Below, piece by piece: positions 49,153-57,867 of a stretch of DNA of 64,000 bases. Each line of letters begins with the position of its first letter. The first letter of the stretch is position 1. Position numbers and translations under genes: made by a program. Below the pieces are notes generated by a model. It saw nothing but the letters and a program-made list of their open reading frames with translations, ran no database searches and was not told the origin of the DNA. The stretch covers positions 62,001-126,000 of the forward strand of contig JAUNGQ010000003.1 in assembly GCA_030524285.1 (NCBI GenBank). The letters are read 5' to 3'. The DNA comes from Eubacteriales bacterium. GTDB taxonomy: Bacteria > Bacillota > Clostridia > Oscillospirales > Butyricicoccaceae.

Positions 49153-50760
49153 ATGAGGATTTTACAGGTAATGGGCGGCAGCGATGTCGACGGTGTAAAA
49201 AACCATATCGTATCGCAGGCACAGGCACACAGCAGAGACTGTGAGATCTGTGTCATCAGCCTGTGTGAAAATCCTGTCTCGGAGGCTGATACAGATCAAC
49301 TGTATATCAAAAGCCTTACATGTTCTGATATACAGGAAATAGAACATATAACAAAAGAATTTGTTCCTGATGTATTGTATTGCAGTGGCAGCACTGCATT
49401 TTTGGTGTGTGCCCGTCTCCGAACAAAGCTTCCTGTTCCCATTGTGGCAGAGCTGCGGACAGAAAGACAAATTGCAGATACCAGCGTGCAGAAATTTGAT
49501 TTCTATCTGCCAGCATCAGAACAGCTTGCAAAAGCAATGATCCAGCGTGGGATTCGCCCGGAAATCATCTTCATGTCCGCAGATGATCAGGATATGGATG
49601 CTTATGCAGCCCATATCATGGACTGCTGTACTGCTGCAGCCCATCGTTTTGCACTGCCGAAAAACCGGCGGGATGGTTTCGTTATTTGTGGTGCATATGG
49701 CAAGGGGAATACCGGAGATGAGGCAATTCTCCAGGCAATTGTACAGGAGCTGCGTGAACTTGATCCCGACCGTCCCATTACGATCATCACACGCTCGCCG
49801 GAGGAAGCCAAGCTGCATTATCGTACCAATGCAATTTACACCTTTCGGCTTGATCAGGTCATTCAGAGCTTCCGCAGGGCCGCTGTTTATATCAATGGGG
49901 GCGGCAGTCTGATTCAGGATGTTACCTCATCCCGTTCCCTGCGATATTATCTGCTGACATTGGAGCTTGCGAAACAATGCGGCTGCAAGGTCATGATGTA
50001 TGGCTGCGGCATTGGCCCATTGCACCATTCCCGCAATCGAAAAAAGGCTGCACGTACGATCAATCGCTCGGTTGATGTGATTACCCTGCGTGATCGGCTG
50101 TCGTTCAATGAATTGAAGCGGATGGGGATTGACAGGCCGGACATTCATTTGTCCGCAGATCCCGCGTTCCGGTTGCAGCCAGCACCGGAACAGGATGTGC
50201 GGCAGGTGATGCAGCACCTTGGTATTCCGTTTGGGCAGGCTTTTCTTGGCGTAGGGCTGCGTGACTGGAAGGGACTGTTTAAAACAGAGGATGCCATTGC
50301 CGCAGCGCTGGATGAAGCATATGAAGCATATGGCTTGGTACCGTTGTTTGTGCCCATTGAGTATCCGTCCGACATTGCCCCGGCAGAGCGTATCAGCAAA
50401 AAGCTACACTGTCCGAATTATGTTGTCCGTGAGCAGCAGAGTATTGCGCTGACAATTGGTCTGCTGGCACAGACAAAAGCTGTGCTGGGTGTCCGCCTGC
50501 ACTCCATATTGTTTGCTGCGGCGGCGGGGGTGCCGGTAATTGGAATCAGCTATGATGTCAAGGTCGATGGCTTTTTGGATTATATCAAAAGTGATACCTG
50601 CGTCCCATTTCATGCTGTTACCAAGGAGAAGCTAGTGGGACTTATTGATGTCTGCGTTTCTGGACAAAGACAGATTGAGGTCAGGAAAATGGCAGAACAG
50701 CTTCGCGGGCTGGAACGGGAGAATATCCGGGCCGCGAAGGATATGTTAGAGCAGGAATAG
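49153..50760 (+). CDS. csaB: CsaB-type polysaccharide pyruvyl transferase with glycosyltransferase-like N-terminal domain
   Basis: 535 residues, whereas a usual CsaB has about 360. From residue about 175 it is a pyruvyl transferase: CGAYGKGNTGDEAILQAIVQ, YINGGGSLIQDVTSSRSLRY, MYGCGIGPLHHSRNR, RDRLSFNELKRMGI and GVRLHSILFAAAAGVPVIG. CsaB puts a ketal pyruvate on wall polysaccharide, which SLH domains then bind. The first 170 residues start RILQVMGGSDVDGVKNHIVS and look like the N-terminal Rossmann half of a GT4 glycosyltransferase without its second half. ATG 49153 follows GGAGG. It probably serves the SLH protein encoded at 44.9 kb. Confidence 0.9.
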   Translation: MRILQVMGGSDVDGVKNHIVSQAQAHSRDCEICVISLCENPVSEADTDQLYIKSLTCSDIQEIEHITKEFVPDVLYCSGSTAFLVCARLRTKLPVPIVAELRTERQIADTSVQKFDFYLPASEQLAKAMIQRGIRPEIIFMSADDQDMDAYAAHIMDCCTAAAHRFALPKNRRDGFVICGAYGKGNTGDEAILQAIVQELRELDPDRPITIITRSPEEAKLHYRTNAIYTFRLDQVIQSFRRAAVYINGGGSLIQDVTSSRSLRYYLLTLELAKQCGCKVMMYGCGIGPLHHSRNRKKAARTINRSVDVITLRDRLSFNELKRMGIDRPDIHLSADPAFRLQPAPEQDVRQVMQHLGIPFGQAFLGVGLRDWKGLFKTEDAIAAALDEAYEAYGLVPLFVPIEYPSDIAPAERISKKLHCPNYVVREQQSIALTIGLLAQTKAVLGVRLHSILFAAAAGVPVIGISYDVKVDGFLDYIKSDTCVPFHAVTKEKLVGLIDVCVSGQRQIEVRKMAEQLRGLERENIRAAKDMLEQE

Positions 50761-50811
50761 TAACAATTAGGTAACAATCGGGCTTATTGGCATGGGCTGG
50801 CACCCGCTGCC

Positions 50812-50840
50812 TTGACTTTAAATACCCTGTATGATATACT
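50812..50840 (+). promoter_or_regulatory. Promoter of murJ and the surface-glycan genes
   Basis: TTGACT, 17 bases, TATACT with TGA upstream (extended -10). Leader of about 170 bases. Confidence 0.75.
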
Positions 50841-50993
50841 CAATAAGAATATAGATTTCTTCACAAAAGAAACTCTGAAAAACCCGCTGGCATATAAAAA
50901 AGTGCAAAAACTGCAGTTTGCAGGAAGAAACAGCCAGCAGGCAGGGCAGGGGAAGTAACGTCTCCCGTCAATATCCAAACAGAGGATGCCCGT

Positions 50994-51015
50994 GCGGAGG
51001 TTTAGCGGAGGTTTA
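50994..51015 (+). repeat. 11-bp tandem duplication of the murJ ribosome binding site
   Basis: GCGGAGGTTTA occurs twice in a row (50994-51004 and 51005-51015), the second copy directly before ATG 51017. Both copies hold a GGAGG ribosome binding site. Confidence 0.8.
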
Positions 51016-51016
51016 C

Positions 51017-52570
51017 ATGTCAGAGAAAAAGGCAAACCGGCTGAAAACAGTGGGGCTGGTTATTGTTATCACGTTCTTGGGAAAAGCGCTTGGTTTGATC
51101 AGAGATATGCTGCTGGGGCATCATTTTGCCACAGGTATGGAAAGCACAGCCTTTCTGACAGCCAGTCAGATTCCCAGAAACTTTTTTGATGCGGTTTTTG
51201 CTTCAGCCATCTCATCCAGTTTTATTCCTATCTTTAATGAAATATTAGAGAAAAAAGGAAAGGATGAGGCTTTTAAGCTGACCCGCAGCTTTTTTACGTT
51301 AATGGGATTGTTTACCCTGCTGTTGAGCGGTATTGGTATCCTGTTTGCACCGCAATTGACGACGCTGTTTGCGGATGGCTTTGATGCCGAAACAGCAGCC
51401 TTGTGTACACGGTTGTTACGTATGCTGTTCCCAACAGTCTTTTTTACGGGAATCGCATTTTCTATGGTTGGTGTTTTGCAGTCGCTGGGAGAATTTAATA
51501 TTCCCGCAGCGCTCAGCATTGCGTCCAACGGCATTATTATCGTTTATTATCTGTTCTTTTGCGATCGGTTTGGTATTTATGGCCTGACCATTGCATTTTT
51601 AATTGGATGGGCCATGCAGGCGTTGATGCAGATTCCATCGCTGCATCGTTTTGGATTCCGCTATGTTCCTTCCTTATGGCATCCCGGTATCCGCAGTATT
51701 TTTGCATTGATGCTGCCGGTCATGGTGTCTACATGGATTCAGCCGATCAATCAGGCGGTATCCACGCGATTCGGTTCGTACCTGTTTGATGGCGCAGGTG
51801 TCTCGGCAATCAATTATGCCAACAGTATTTTTACCGTTGTCGCCGGTATTCTGGTGCTTTCGATTACCAATGTAATCTTCCCGGAAATGAGCCGGTTGAG
51901 CACACTGAACAAGACAAAAGAATTGCAGGAGCTGGTAAGCTCTTCGTTGCGTAAAATGCTGTTCCTGCTGCTGCCGATGACGGTTGGTATGATGCTGCTG
52001 TCTACACCGCTCATCCAGCTGTTTTATGAGCATGGCGTGTGGGATGATTTTTCTACCAGAATTACAAGCCGTGCGCTGATGTTTTTATCAGTTGGCATGA
52101 TTGGGTATGGCGTACAGAATGTTCTGGTTCGTGTGTTCTATGCGGAAAAGAATGGAAAGGCGCCGCTGATTACCGGTGCTGTATCGATTCTGCTCAATTT
52201 GCTGCTGTGTGCAGTGTTGTCCCCGATACTTGATGTTGCGGGACTGGCGCTGGCATCTGCACTTTCCACCACGGCATCGGCGCTGTTGCTGCTTATATTT
52301 ATGGTAAAGCGGAATCAGGGCATGTTTGATACTGTCTTTTGGAGTGCGTTGGTACGTATGGTATGCTGTACAGCCGTAATGGGAATTGTGGTTGCTCTTG
52401 TGAAAGCAGGCTGTGTCTCTGTATTGCCGGCAACGGTAATAGGCAGATGTATTTTGCTGGCTGGCTGTACAGTAGCAGGAATTGTCAGCTATTTTGTCAC
52501 AGCGCTGCTGCTGCGGCTGGACGAGCTTTCATTGGTTCGCGGAATAGTTGCCAGATTCATTGGAAAGTGA
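51017..52570 (+). CDS. murJ: MurJ-family lipid II / polyprenyl-glycan flippase
   Basis: 517 residues with 13-14 membrane segments of the MOP/MVF superfamily. MurJ flips lipid-linked peptidoglycan precursor outward. N-terminal marks GLVIVITFLGKALGLIRDML, TASQIPRNFFDAVFASAIS and SSFIPIFNEILEKKG are typical, as is FPEMSRLSTLN. ATG 51017 follows GCGGAGG; the frame is open earlier but starts after this site. Because it stands in a wall-polysaccharide cluster it could also export that polymer's repeat units; sequence does not distinguish the two roles. It ends eleven bases before the ligase-GT gene. Confidence 0.92.
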   Translation: MSEKKANRLKTVGLVIVITFLGKALGLIRDMLLGHHFATGMESTAFLTASQIPRNFFDAVFASAISSSFIPIFNEILEKKGKDEAFKLTRSFFTLMGLFTLLLSGIGILFAPQLTTLFADGFDAETAALCTRLLRMLFPTVFFTGIAFSMVGVLQSLGEFNIPAALSIASNGIIIVYYLFFCDRFGIYGLTIAFLIGWAMQALMQIPSLHRFGFRYVPSLWHPGIRSIFALMLPVMVSTWIQPINQAVSTRFGSYLFDGAGVSAINYANSIFTVVAGILVLSITNVIFPEMSRLSTLNKTKELQELVSSSLRKMLFLLLPMTVGMMLLSTPLIQLFYEHGVWDDFSTRITSRALMFLSVGMIGYGVQNVLVRVFYAEKNGKAPLITGAVSILLNLLLCAVLSPILDVAGLALASALSTTASALLLLIFMVKRNQGMFDTVFWSALVRMVCCTAVMGIVVALVKAGCVSVLPATVIGRCILLAGCTVAGIVSYFVTALLLRLDELSLVRGIVARFIGK

Positions 52571-52580
52571 GGCGTATGAC

Positions 52581-55193
52581 TTGTCGATAATCAAAGAAAG
52601 CCTTATTTATATGGTTTGTTGTGCCATCTGGGGTGACATTCGGGAAAGTAGAACCTTTGCTGTATTGCGCCGCATTGGCACATGGATTGTACAGCAAATT
52701 ACCGGAAGTATGCTGTTTGCATGGGTGACCGGACAAAATAATGAACAGCCACAGAAATCAAGGCTGTTCCGGCGGCTGCATATGCTTATCTGGCGGCTGT
52801 TCCATGCGTTACGGCTTGACAAGCTCATGAATGGCAGTATCTTCATGAAACCGCTGTTGTGGTGTGCGCTTGCCATGATTCTCGCGCCGATTGTCCCGAC
52901 AATCGTTGTACTTGCATTGGTGCTTGCATCCTTTTTATCCTTGCTGTGCTCCTTTGGCAATACAAAGCAATTGGAGCTGGCATATTCTCCGGTAAATAAG
53001 TGGATGTATTTGTATGCAGTGATCTACCTGCTTGCCATTGTTACATCAACCTCTGTTTCCGGAAGCTTGTATGTCGGTGCGCTCACCGTTTTCTTCCTGC
53101 TATTCTATACTGTATTGACCACAGTAATTCGCAAGTGGAGCCAGTTGTACAGGTTGCTCGTTGGTATGTTGGGTGCTGGTGTCGTTGTTTCGTTATATGG
53201 CTTCTGGCAGTACACCCATCCAACAGAATATGCTGCTGCATGGGTAGATTCGGATATGTTTTCGTCCATTACGGCACGCGTGTATTCCACGCTGGCAAAT
53301 CCAAATGTACTGGGTCTTTATCTGCTGTTAATTATTCCGATTTGTGCGGCATTGATGCTGTCTGCACCCGGAAAGTTAAAAAAGATTCTGTATGCGGTCA
53401 TGGGGGTGCTTCTGGTTGGTTGCCTGATGCTGACCTATTCCAGAGGCTGTTATCTGGCGCTACTGTTTGAAATAGCGGTATTTCTGGTCCTGCTTGATTA
53501 TCGTTTCCTTTTTGTTGGCATTCTTGCACTTGCATTGTGCCCGTTATATCTGCCGGATACGATTATTGATCGTTTTTCCAGCATCGGTGACTTGGGCGAC
53601 TCGTCAACTGCGTATAGAGTGAATATCTGGATTGGCACCATACGGATGCTGAAGGACTACTGGCTGTGCGGCATTGGACCGGGGGAGCAGGCATTCAATG
53701 TCGTATACCCGTCCTATGGTCTGTCGGCTATTGTAGCTCCACATGCACATAACCTGTTTCTTCAGATTACCTGTGATGCAGGCATTGCTGGCTTGGGCGT
53801 ATTTGTTTTGCTGATTATTTCTTTCCTGCGTACCTGTTGCACCGCAATGAAAAAAGAGCGGCACAGCGATGCAAGGCTGTTCCAGATTGCGGCTGTTTCT
53901 GGTTGTCTGGGATTTTTGCTAGAAGGCATGACGGATTATGCATTTTATAATTACCGTGTTATGTTTTTGTTTTGGGGCTTTTTGGGACTTGGCGTCCTGT
54001 TTACCAAAGCAGACAAGCTCAAAGAGGCAGATCTGGATGGACAGAGACTGTGGCATGAAATTCCGGAAGGACAGCAAAAGCGGATTCGTGTATTGAATAT
54101 CATTTCAGATACCAATATTGGCGGCGCAGGACGTTGCCTGATCAATTTCCTCAAATATTATGACCGCGCCCGATATGATGTCGGCATTGTTCTGCCAAAG
54201 GGCAGTGCGCTGGCAGAGGAGTGCAGAAGGCTGGATACGTATGTCGTGGAAGCAGATATCGAAGGTGACCGATCACTTGATCCGCGTGCCGTTCCTGTTC
54301 TGCGGGCTATGACGGCGGCGGCTGATCCCGATATTGTCCATACGCACGGCAGTATGAGCGGACGTATTGCAGCGCGCGGATCAAACGCCAGGTTAATTTA
54401 TACCAGACACAGTGCATTTCCGATTCCGGATAATATGAAGCATGGCATACGTCATGAGGTGAATCGTTTGGTCAATGAGCTGTATGCGGACCGTATTATT
54501 GCGGTCAGCAAGGCGAATGAAGAAAATCTGACGGATACCGGTGTAAGACCGGATATGATTGACACCATGATGAATGGTGTTGAGCCGATTGTCCGGGCCT
54601 CTGCTACTGAGCAAAAGCGCTGGCGGGAACGTCTGGGACTGACGGAGCATGATTTTGTCATTGGCATTCTTGCACGTATTGAGGAATACAAAGGGCATAT
54701 GCTGCTGCTGGAAGCGGCTGATACACTCAAGCGTGAAGGTTATCCCTTGAAGGTTCTGATTGCCGGCAATGGCAGCTTTGAGGATACGATCCGGGAAAAA
54801 ATCCGGGAGCTGCATCTGGAGGAGACCGTTTACCTGCTCGGTTTTACCAAACAGGTAAGTGAATTCCTGTCTATTCTCGATTTACAGGTAAATTGCTCTT
54901 TTGGAACAGAGGCTTCCAGTCTGGCTATGCTGGAAGGCTTCAGCATCGGCGTTCCGGCCGTTGTCAGCAACTATGGAGGCAATCCGTGGCAGGTATTTGA
55001 CGGTCAGAATGGTCTGTTATTTGAAAATAAGAACAGTGACGATCTGGCCAGATGCCTGCGCCAGCTGATGAATGACCGGACATTGCTAAGTTCTATGAGC
55101 CAAAATGCGCAGAAGATTTACGAAGAGCGTTTTACCGGTCAAATATATGCCCGCAATGTAGAATCGGTTTATGCGCGGGTTCTGGAGAAATGA
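52581..55193 (+). CDS. O-antigen-ligase-like / GT4 glycosyltransferase fusion protein
   Basis: 870 residues. The N-terminal part (about 1-490) is a polytopic Wzy/WaaL-type O-antigen ligase domain: STLANPNVLGLYLLLIIP, LTYSRGCYLALLFE, CGIGPGEQAFNVVYPSYG and the APHAHNLFLQITCDAGIAGL region with the usual HN. The C-terminal part (about 500-870) is a cytosolic GT4 glycosyltransferase: NIGGAGRCLINFLKYY, DIVHTHGSMSG, IGILARIEEYKGHMLLLEA and TEASSLAMLEGFSIGVPAVV with the catalytic Glu. One chain thus joins a ligase or polymerase facing outward with a sugar transferase facing inward. TTG 52581 has GTGAGG eight bases upstream; ATG 52548 lies inside murJ. Confidence 0.88.
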   Translation: MSIIKESLIYMVCCAIWGDIRESRTFAVLRRIGTWIVQQITGSMLFAWVTGQNNEQPQKSRLFRRLHMLIWRLFHALRLDKLMNGSIFMKPLLWCALAMILAPIVPTIVVLALVLASFLSLLCSFGNTKQLELAYSPVNKWMYLYAVIYLLAIVTSTSVSGSLYVGALTVFFLLFYTVLTTVIRKWSQLYRLLVGMLGAGVVVSLYGFWQYTHPTEYAAAWVDSDMFSSITARVYSTLANPNVLGLYLLLIIPICAALMLSAPGKLKKILYAVMGVLLVGCLMLTYSRGCYLALLFEIAVFLVLLDYRFLFVGILALALCPLYLPDTIIDRFSSIGDLGDSSTAYRVNIWIGTIRMLKDYWLCGIGPGEQAFNVVYPSYGLSAIVAPHAHNLFLQITCDAGIAGLGVFVLLIISFLRTCCTAMKKERHSDARLFQIAAVSGCLGFLLEGMTDYAFYNYRVMFLFWGFLGLGVLFTKADKLKEADLDGQRLWHEIPEGQQKRIRVLNIISDTNIGGAGRCLINFLKYYDRARYDVGIVLPKGSALAEECRRLDTYVVEADIEGDRSLDPRAVPVLRAMTAAADPDIVHTHGSMSGRIAARGSNARLIYTRHSAFPIPDNMKHGIRHEVNRLVNELYADRIIAVSKANEENLTDTGVRPDMIDTMMNGVEPIVRASATEQKRWRERLGLTEHDFVIGILARIEEYKGHMLLLEAADTLKREGYPLKVLIAGNGSFEDTIREKIRELHLEETVYLLGFTKQVSEFLSILDLQVNCSFGTEASSLAMLEGFSIGVPAVVSNYGGNPWQVFDGQNGLLFENKNSDDLARCLRQLMNDRTLLSSMSQNAQKIYEERFTGQIYARNVESVYARVLEK

Positions 55194-55202
55194 GGAATTG
55201 CA

Positions 55203-55682
55203 ATGGAAAATAAACCAAAGAAATTGATTCGGCCAAATTTGTTTGATGTCATTGTCATCTGTATTATTTTGGTTGTGGCAGCTGGTGTTTATTTCATCAG
55301 CCATCGTGACGTTAGCTCTGAGGCAGAAACAACACAGGTGGTATATACAGTGGAAATCACCAAGCTTGCAGAGGGAACCAGCAAGTATCTCGAAGTTGGA
55401 CAGACAATGCAGGATAATAAAAACAGCTGTGTTGCAGGCGAGATTACCAATATCGAAGTGGAACCATATTTGGTCAAGACAACCAATAAGGAAACCGGAG
55501 TGATTGAAGATAAAGACGTTTCAGGTTATGAAACTGTTCTGATTACGCTGAAGGCTGATGGCACTATCTCAGATCATAACATTTCACTGAATGGGACAAC
55601 AGCACTTCGGGTTGGCGGAAAAATCAGCTGTTCCAATGGAAGCTTTACCGGTTCGGGTTATGTAGTAAGCATTGAGCGCTGA
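55203..55682 (+). CDS. DUF4330 family protein, first copy
   Basis: 159 residues. A short cytosolic start, one membrane helix (LFDVIVICIILVVAAGVYFI), then an extracytoplasmic domain of about 120 residues. Marks: VVYTVEITKLAEGTSKYLE, ITNIEVEPYLV, and TALRVGGKISC. DUF4330 has no known function but is common next to surface-polysaccharide genes in Clostridia. ATG 55203 follows GAGGAATTGC. It is nine bases after the ligase-GT gene. Confidence 0.8.
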   Translation: MENKPKKLIRPNLFDVIVICIILVVAAGVYFISHRDVSSEAETTQVVYTVEITKLAEGTSKYLEVGQTMQDNKNSCVAGEITNIEVEPYLVKTTNKETGVIEDKDVSGYETVLITLKADGTISDHNISLNGTTALRVGGKISCSNGSFTGSGYVVSIER

Positions 55683-55692
55683 GGTGATGGAA

Positions 55693-56223
55693 ATGAACAA
55701 AAGAAGGTTTCGTATTTTTGATATCGTGATCCTTTTCGTCGTTATTATATTGGCGATAGGAGTTTATTATAAGTTTTTTGTGTTGGGCGATGCAGCACAG
55801 TCTTCAGTAGAGACAAAAACAGTACCGGTTACATTTACTGTTGAAATCGATGAGCGCAGACAATATATTGTAGATATGCTGCAGGAAGGCGATACGGTTT
55901 ATCTGAGCAAAAATACAGAAGAGGATGACAGCGTGGATGGAACCAAGTTGCTGTCGGAAGATCAGGAAAGCTTTGGTACAATAACCGATATCGAAATCAA
56001 ACCGACAAAAGAAGCGATTGTGCGGGATGACGGAACAGTCGTAGATGGAACATTTCAAGACCGCTATGATATTTTTATCACAATTTCCAGCGAAGGACAG
56101 ATAAAAGATGACATTGTTCAGGTGAATGATTACAACTTGATGGTCAATAAATCCTTTGCATTTGTAACCAAATATTATGCAACCAACAGTAAAATTTGCA
56201 GCGTGACAACATCGGAGTCCTGA
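55693..56223 (+). CDS. DUF4330 family protein, second copy
   Basis: 176 residues, a paralogue of the preceding gene with the same layout: basic start NKRRFRIFDIVILFVVIILA (single helix) and an outside domain with VTFTVEIDERRQYIVDMLQEGDT, FGTITDIEIKPTKE and DIFITISSEGQ. It has an insertion, EEDDSVDGTK, not in copy one. ATG 55693 follows GAGGTGA; ATG 55687 lies too near that site. Two copies side by side suggest a hetero-oligomer. Confidence 0.8.
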   Translation: MNKRRFRIFDIVILFVVIILAIGVYYKFFVLGDAAQSSVETKTVPVTFTVEIDERRQYIVDMLQEGDTVYLSKNTEEDDSVDGTKLLSEDQESFGTITDIEIKPTKEAIVRDDGTVVDGTFQDRYDIFITISSEGQIKDDIVQVNDYNLMVNKSFAFVTKYYATNSKICSVTTSES

Positions 56224-56277
56224 TAACAGGAAAACCGGCTTGTTCCGAGAACATCAAAAACACACGAGGAGGCTTGT

Positions 56278-57405
56278 ATGGGACAAAAAATCTTAATGGC
56301 GCTGAACCGGTTTGATATTGGCGGCGCAGAAACCCATGTGGTGGAACTGTCCAAAGAGCTTCAGCGTCGTGGGTATGAGATTATTCTGGCATCCAGCGGC
56401 GGATCCTATGTTTCTGAGCTGGAAGCGTCTAATATACGGCATTTTACGGTGCCGCTTGACGAGCGAAGCTTTGTAAAAATGTTCCGTTCTAAGCGGATAC
56501 TAAAAAAGCTGATTGAAACAGAAAAGCCGCAGCTTGTCCATGCCCATGCTCGGATTCCTGGATTTCTGTGTGGCTTATTGCAAAAGAAAATGAAATTCCC
56601 GTTTGTGACTACTGCGCATTGGGTATTCTATACGGACACATTGCTGCGGATGCTGACAGACTGGGGACAGAGTACGATTGCAGTCAGCGAAGATATCAAG
56701 ACTTATCTGATGGAAAGCTATCATGTGCCGGCATCACAGATTGTAGTGACAGTAAACGGTATTGATACGGATAAATTCTCACCAGATATCCCAAAAGAGG
56801 AAATCATGCAGGAGTTGGGGCTGGATGCATCAGCGCCGATTATCGGAACAGTAAGCCGATTGGATGACAGCAGAGCGCTGTGCGCCAGAAAAATGATTGC
56901 AATTGCGCCGAAGCTGGCAGAGGAATTTCCGGGACTGCAAATGGTCATTGTCGGTAGCGGCGATGTCTATGAGGAATTGAAGGCTGCGGCAGAACAAGCC
57001 AACCATCAAATCGGACGTAATTGTATTGTTATGACCGGTGCACGAACAGATATCAATCGTCTGGTGGCAGTCTGTGACGTCTTTCTTGGTGTAAGCCGTG
57101 CCGCTCTGGAAGCCATGGCGGAGGAAAAGCCTGTCGTGCTGGCAGGCAATGAGGGCTATATTGGTATTTTTTCTGAGCGGACGCTGGACAAGGCAAGAGA
57201 AAGTAATCTTTGCTGTCGCAGTTGCCCCCCGCTGGAAGAGAATGTGCTCATTCGTGATGTTACAGCCCTGCTCCATACATCAGCAGAGGAGCGCAATAAG
57301 CTTGGACGCTATGGGCGTGAGCTTGTCCTCCGAGAATATTCTGTTAAGCGCATGGCAGATGACTGCGAAAAGGCATATCAAATGGTCTGGAATCAGAGAA
57401 CATAA
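56278..57405 (+). CDS. GT4 family glycosyltransferase
   Basis: 375 residues, GT-B fold. N-terminal ILMALNRFDIGGAETHVVEL is the acceptor-side mark; the C-terminal half has GTVSRLDDSRALCARKMIAI, LQMVIVGSGDVYEELKAAAE and SRAALEAMAEEKPVVLAGNE with the sugar-nucleotide-binding Glu. It has no membrane anchor and likely adds a sugar to a lipid-linked glycan. ATG 56278 follows GAGGAGG. It is the last gene of the murJ operon, 54 bases after the second DUF4330 gene. Confidence 0.88.
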   Translation: MGQKILMALNRFDIGGAETHVVELSKELQRRGYEIILASSGGSYVSELEASNIRHFTVPLDERSFVKMFRSKRILKKLIETEKPQLVHAHARIPGFLCGLLQKKMKFPFVTTAHWVFYTDTLLRMLTDWGQSTIAVSEDIKTYLMESYHVPASQIVVTVNGIDTDKFSPDIPKEEIMQELGLDASAPIIGTVSRLDDSRALCARKMIAIAPKLAEEFPGLQMVIVGSGDVYEELKAAAEQANHQIGRNCIVMTGARTDINRLVAVCDVFLGVSRAALEAMAEEKPVVLAGNEGYIGIFSERTLDKARESNLCCRSCPPLEENVLIRDVTALLHTSAEERNKLGRYGRELVLREYSVKRMADDCEKAYQMVWNQRT

Positions 57406-57450
57406 GAACGGTTATTTCTGAATAGAAAGAACACAATGTATTTTTCTATA

Positions 57451-57489
57451 CCTCCGGTAGCTGGCATGAAGCCCGCCGGAGGCTTTTTC
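57451..57489 (+). terminator. Terminator of the surface-glycan operon
   Basis: CCTCCGG/CCGGAGG (57451-57457 with 57476-57482) followed by CTTTTTCT. Confidence 0.8.
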
Positions 57490-57706
57490 TTGCAGGGAAA
57501 AACTGCTGTTCCCGATGGAATGGAAATGGAAAAGTGTCAAGTACAAAACGGTCAAAATCAGTTGAAAAAGTATAGATTTCGTTGGTGATTCCTACGAGAT
57601 TTTTTTCATATGAAAACAAAGTATTGCACTTGCCGAAAGACTGTAATAAAATAATAGTGCAGTATCAATCTCTTTTTCAAATTGGCAGAAAGGAGTTCTG
57701 AAGGGT
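57490..57706 (+). other. Intergenic region before the purE leader
   Basis: No gene seen. It is AT-rich, contains the purE promoter at 57624-57652 and a repeated poly-T/A stretch near 57600-57607. No purine or ZTP riboswitch core was recognised. Confidence 0.5.
57624..57652 (+). promoter_or_regulatory. Likely promoter of the purine operon
   Basis: TTGCAC, 17 bases, TAAAAT. It makes a leader of about 255 bases before purE. Confidence 0.55.
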
Positions 57707-57814
57707 ATGTTTGCTGGATGCTTTGTAAACAGAGCATATACCGTACAGTTTGCTGAGCTGTGTTCCCGTCAGGGCAATTTTTGCAGCTATTTTGAGTCTG
57801 ATACTGTCCGATGA
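57707..57814 (+). CDS. Short leader ORF upstream of purE, possible leader peptide
   Basis: 35 residues from ATG 57707, with AAGGAG at 57690-57695 and GAAGGG closer to the start. It opens MFAGCFVNRAYTVQFAEL and ends ESDTVR. It is not strongly enriched in any one amino acid. It ends eleven bases before an attenuator-like hairpin, which is why it is listed. It may be a chance ORF. Confidence 0.35.
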   Translation: MFAGCFVNRAYTVQFAELCSRQGNFCSYFESDTVR

Positions 57815-57824
57815 AGAATCAATT

Positions 57825-57867
57825 GCAGGACATTGTATGTTTCTACGATGTCCTGCGTTTTGCTTCT
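57825..57867 (+). terminator. Attenuator-like hairpin in the purE leader
   Basis: GCAGGACAT/ATGTCCTGC (57825-57833 with 57848-57856) followed by GTTTTGCTTCTTG. It lies within the transcript upstream of purE, so it should terminate early under some condition. Confidence 0.65.
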
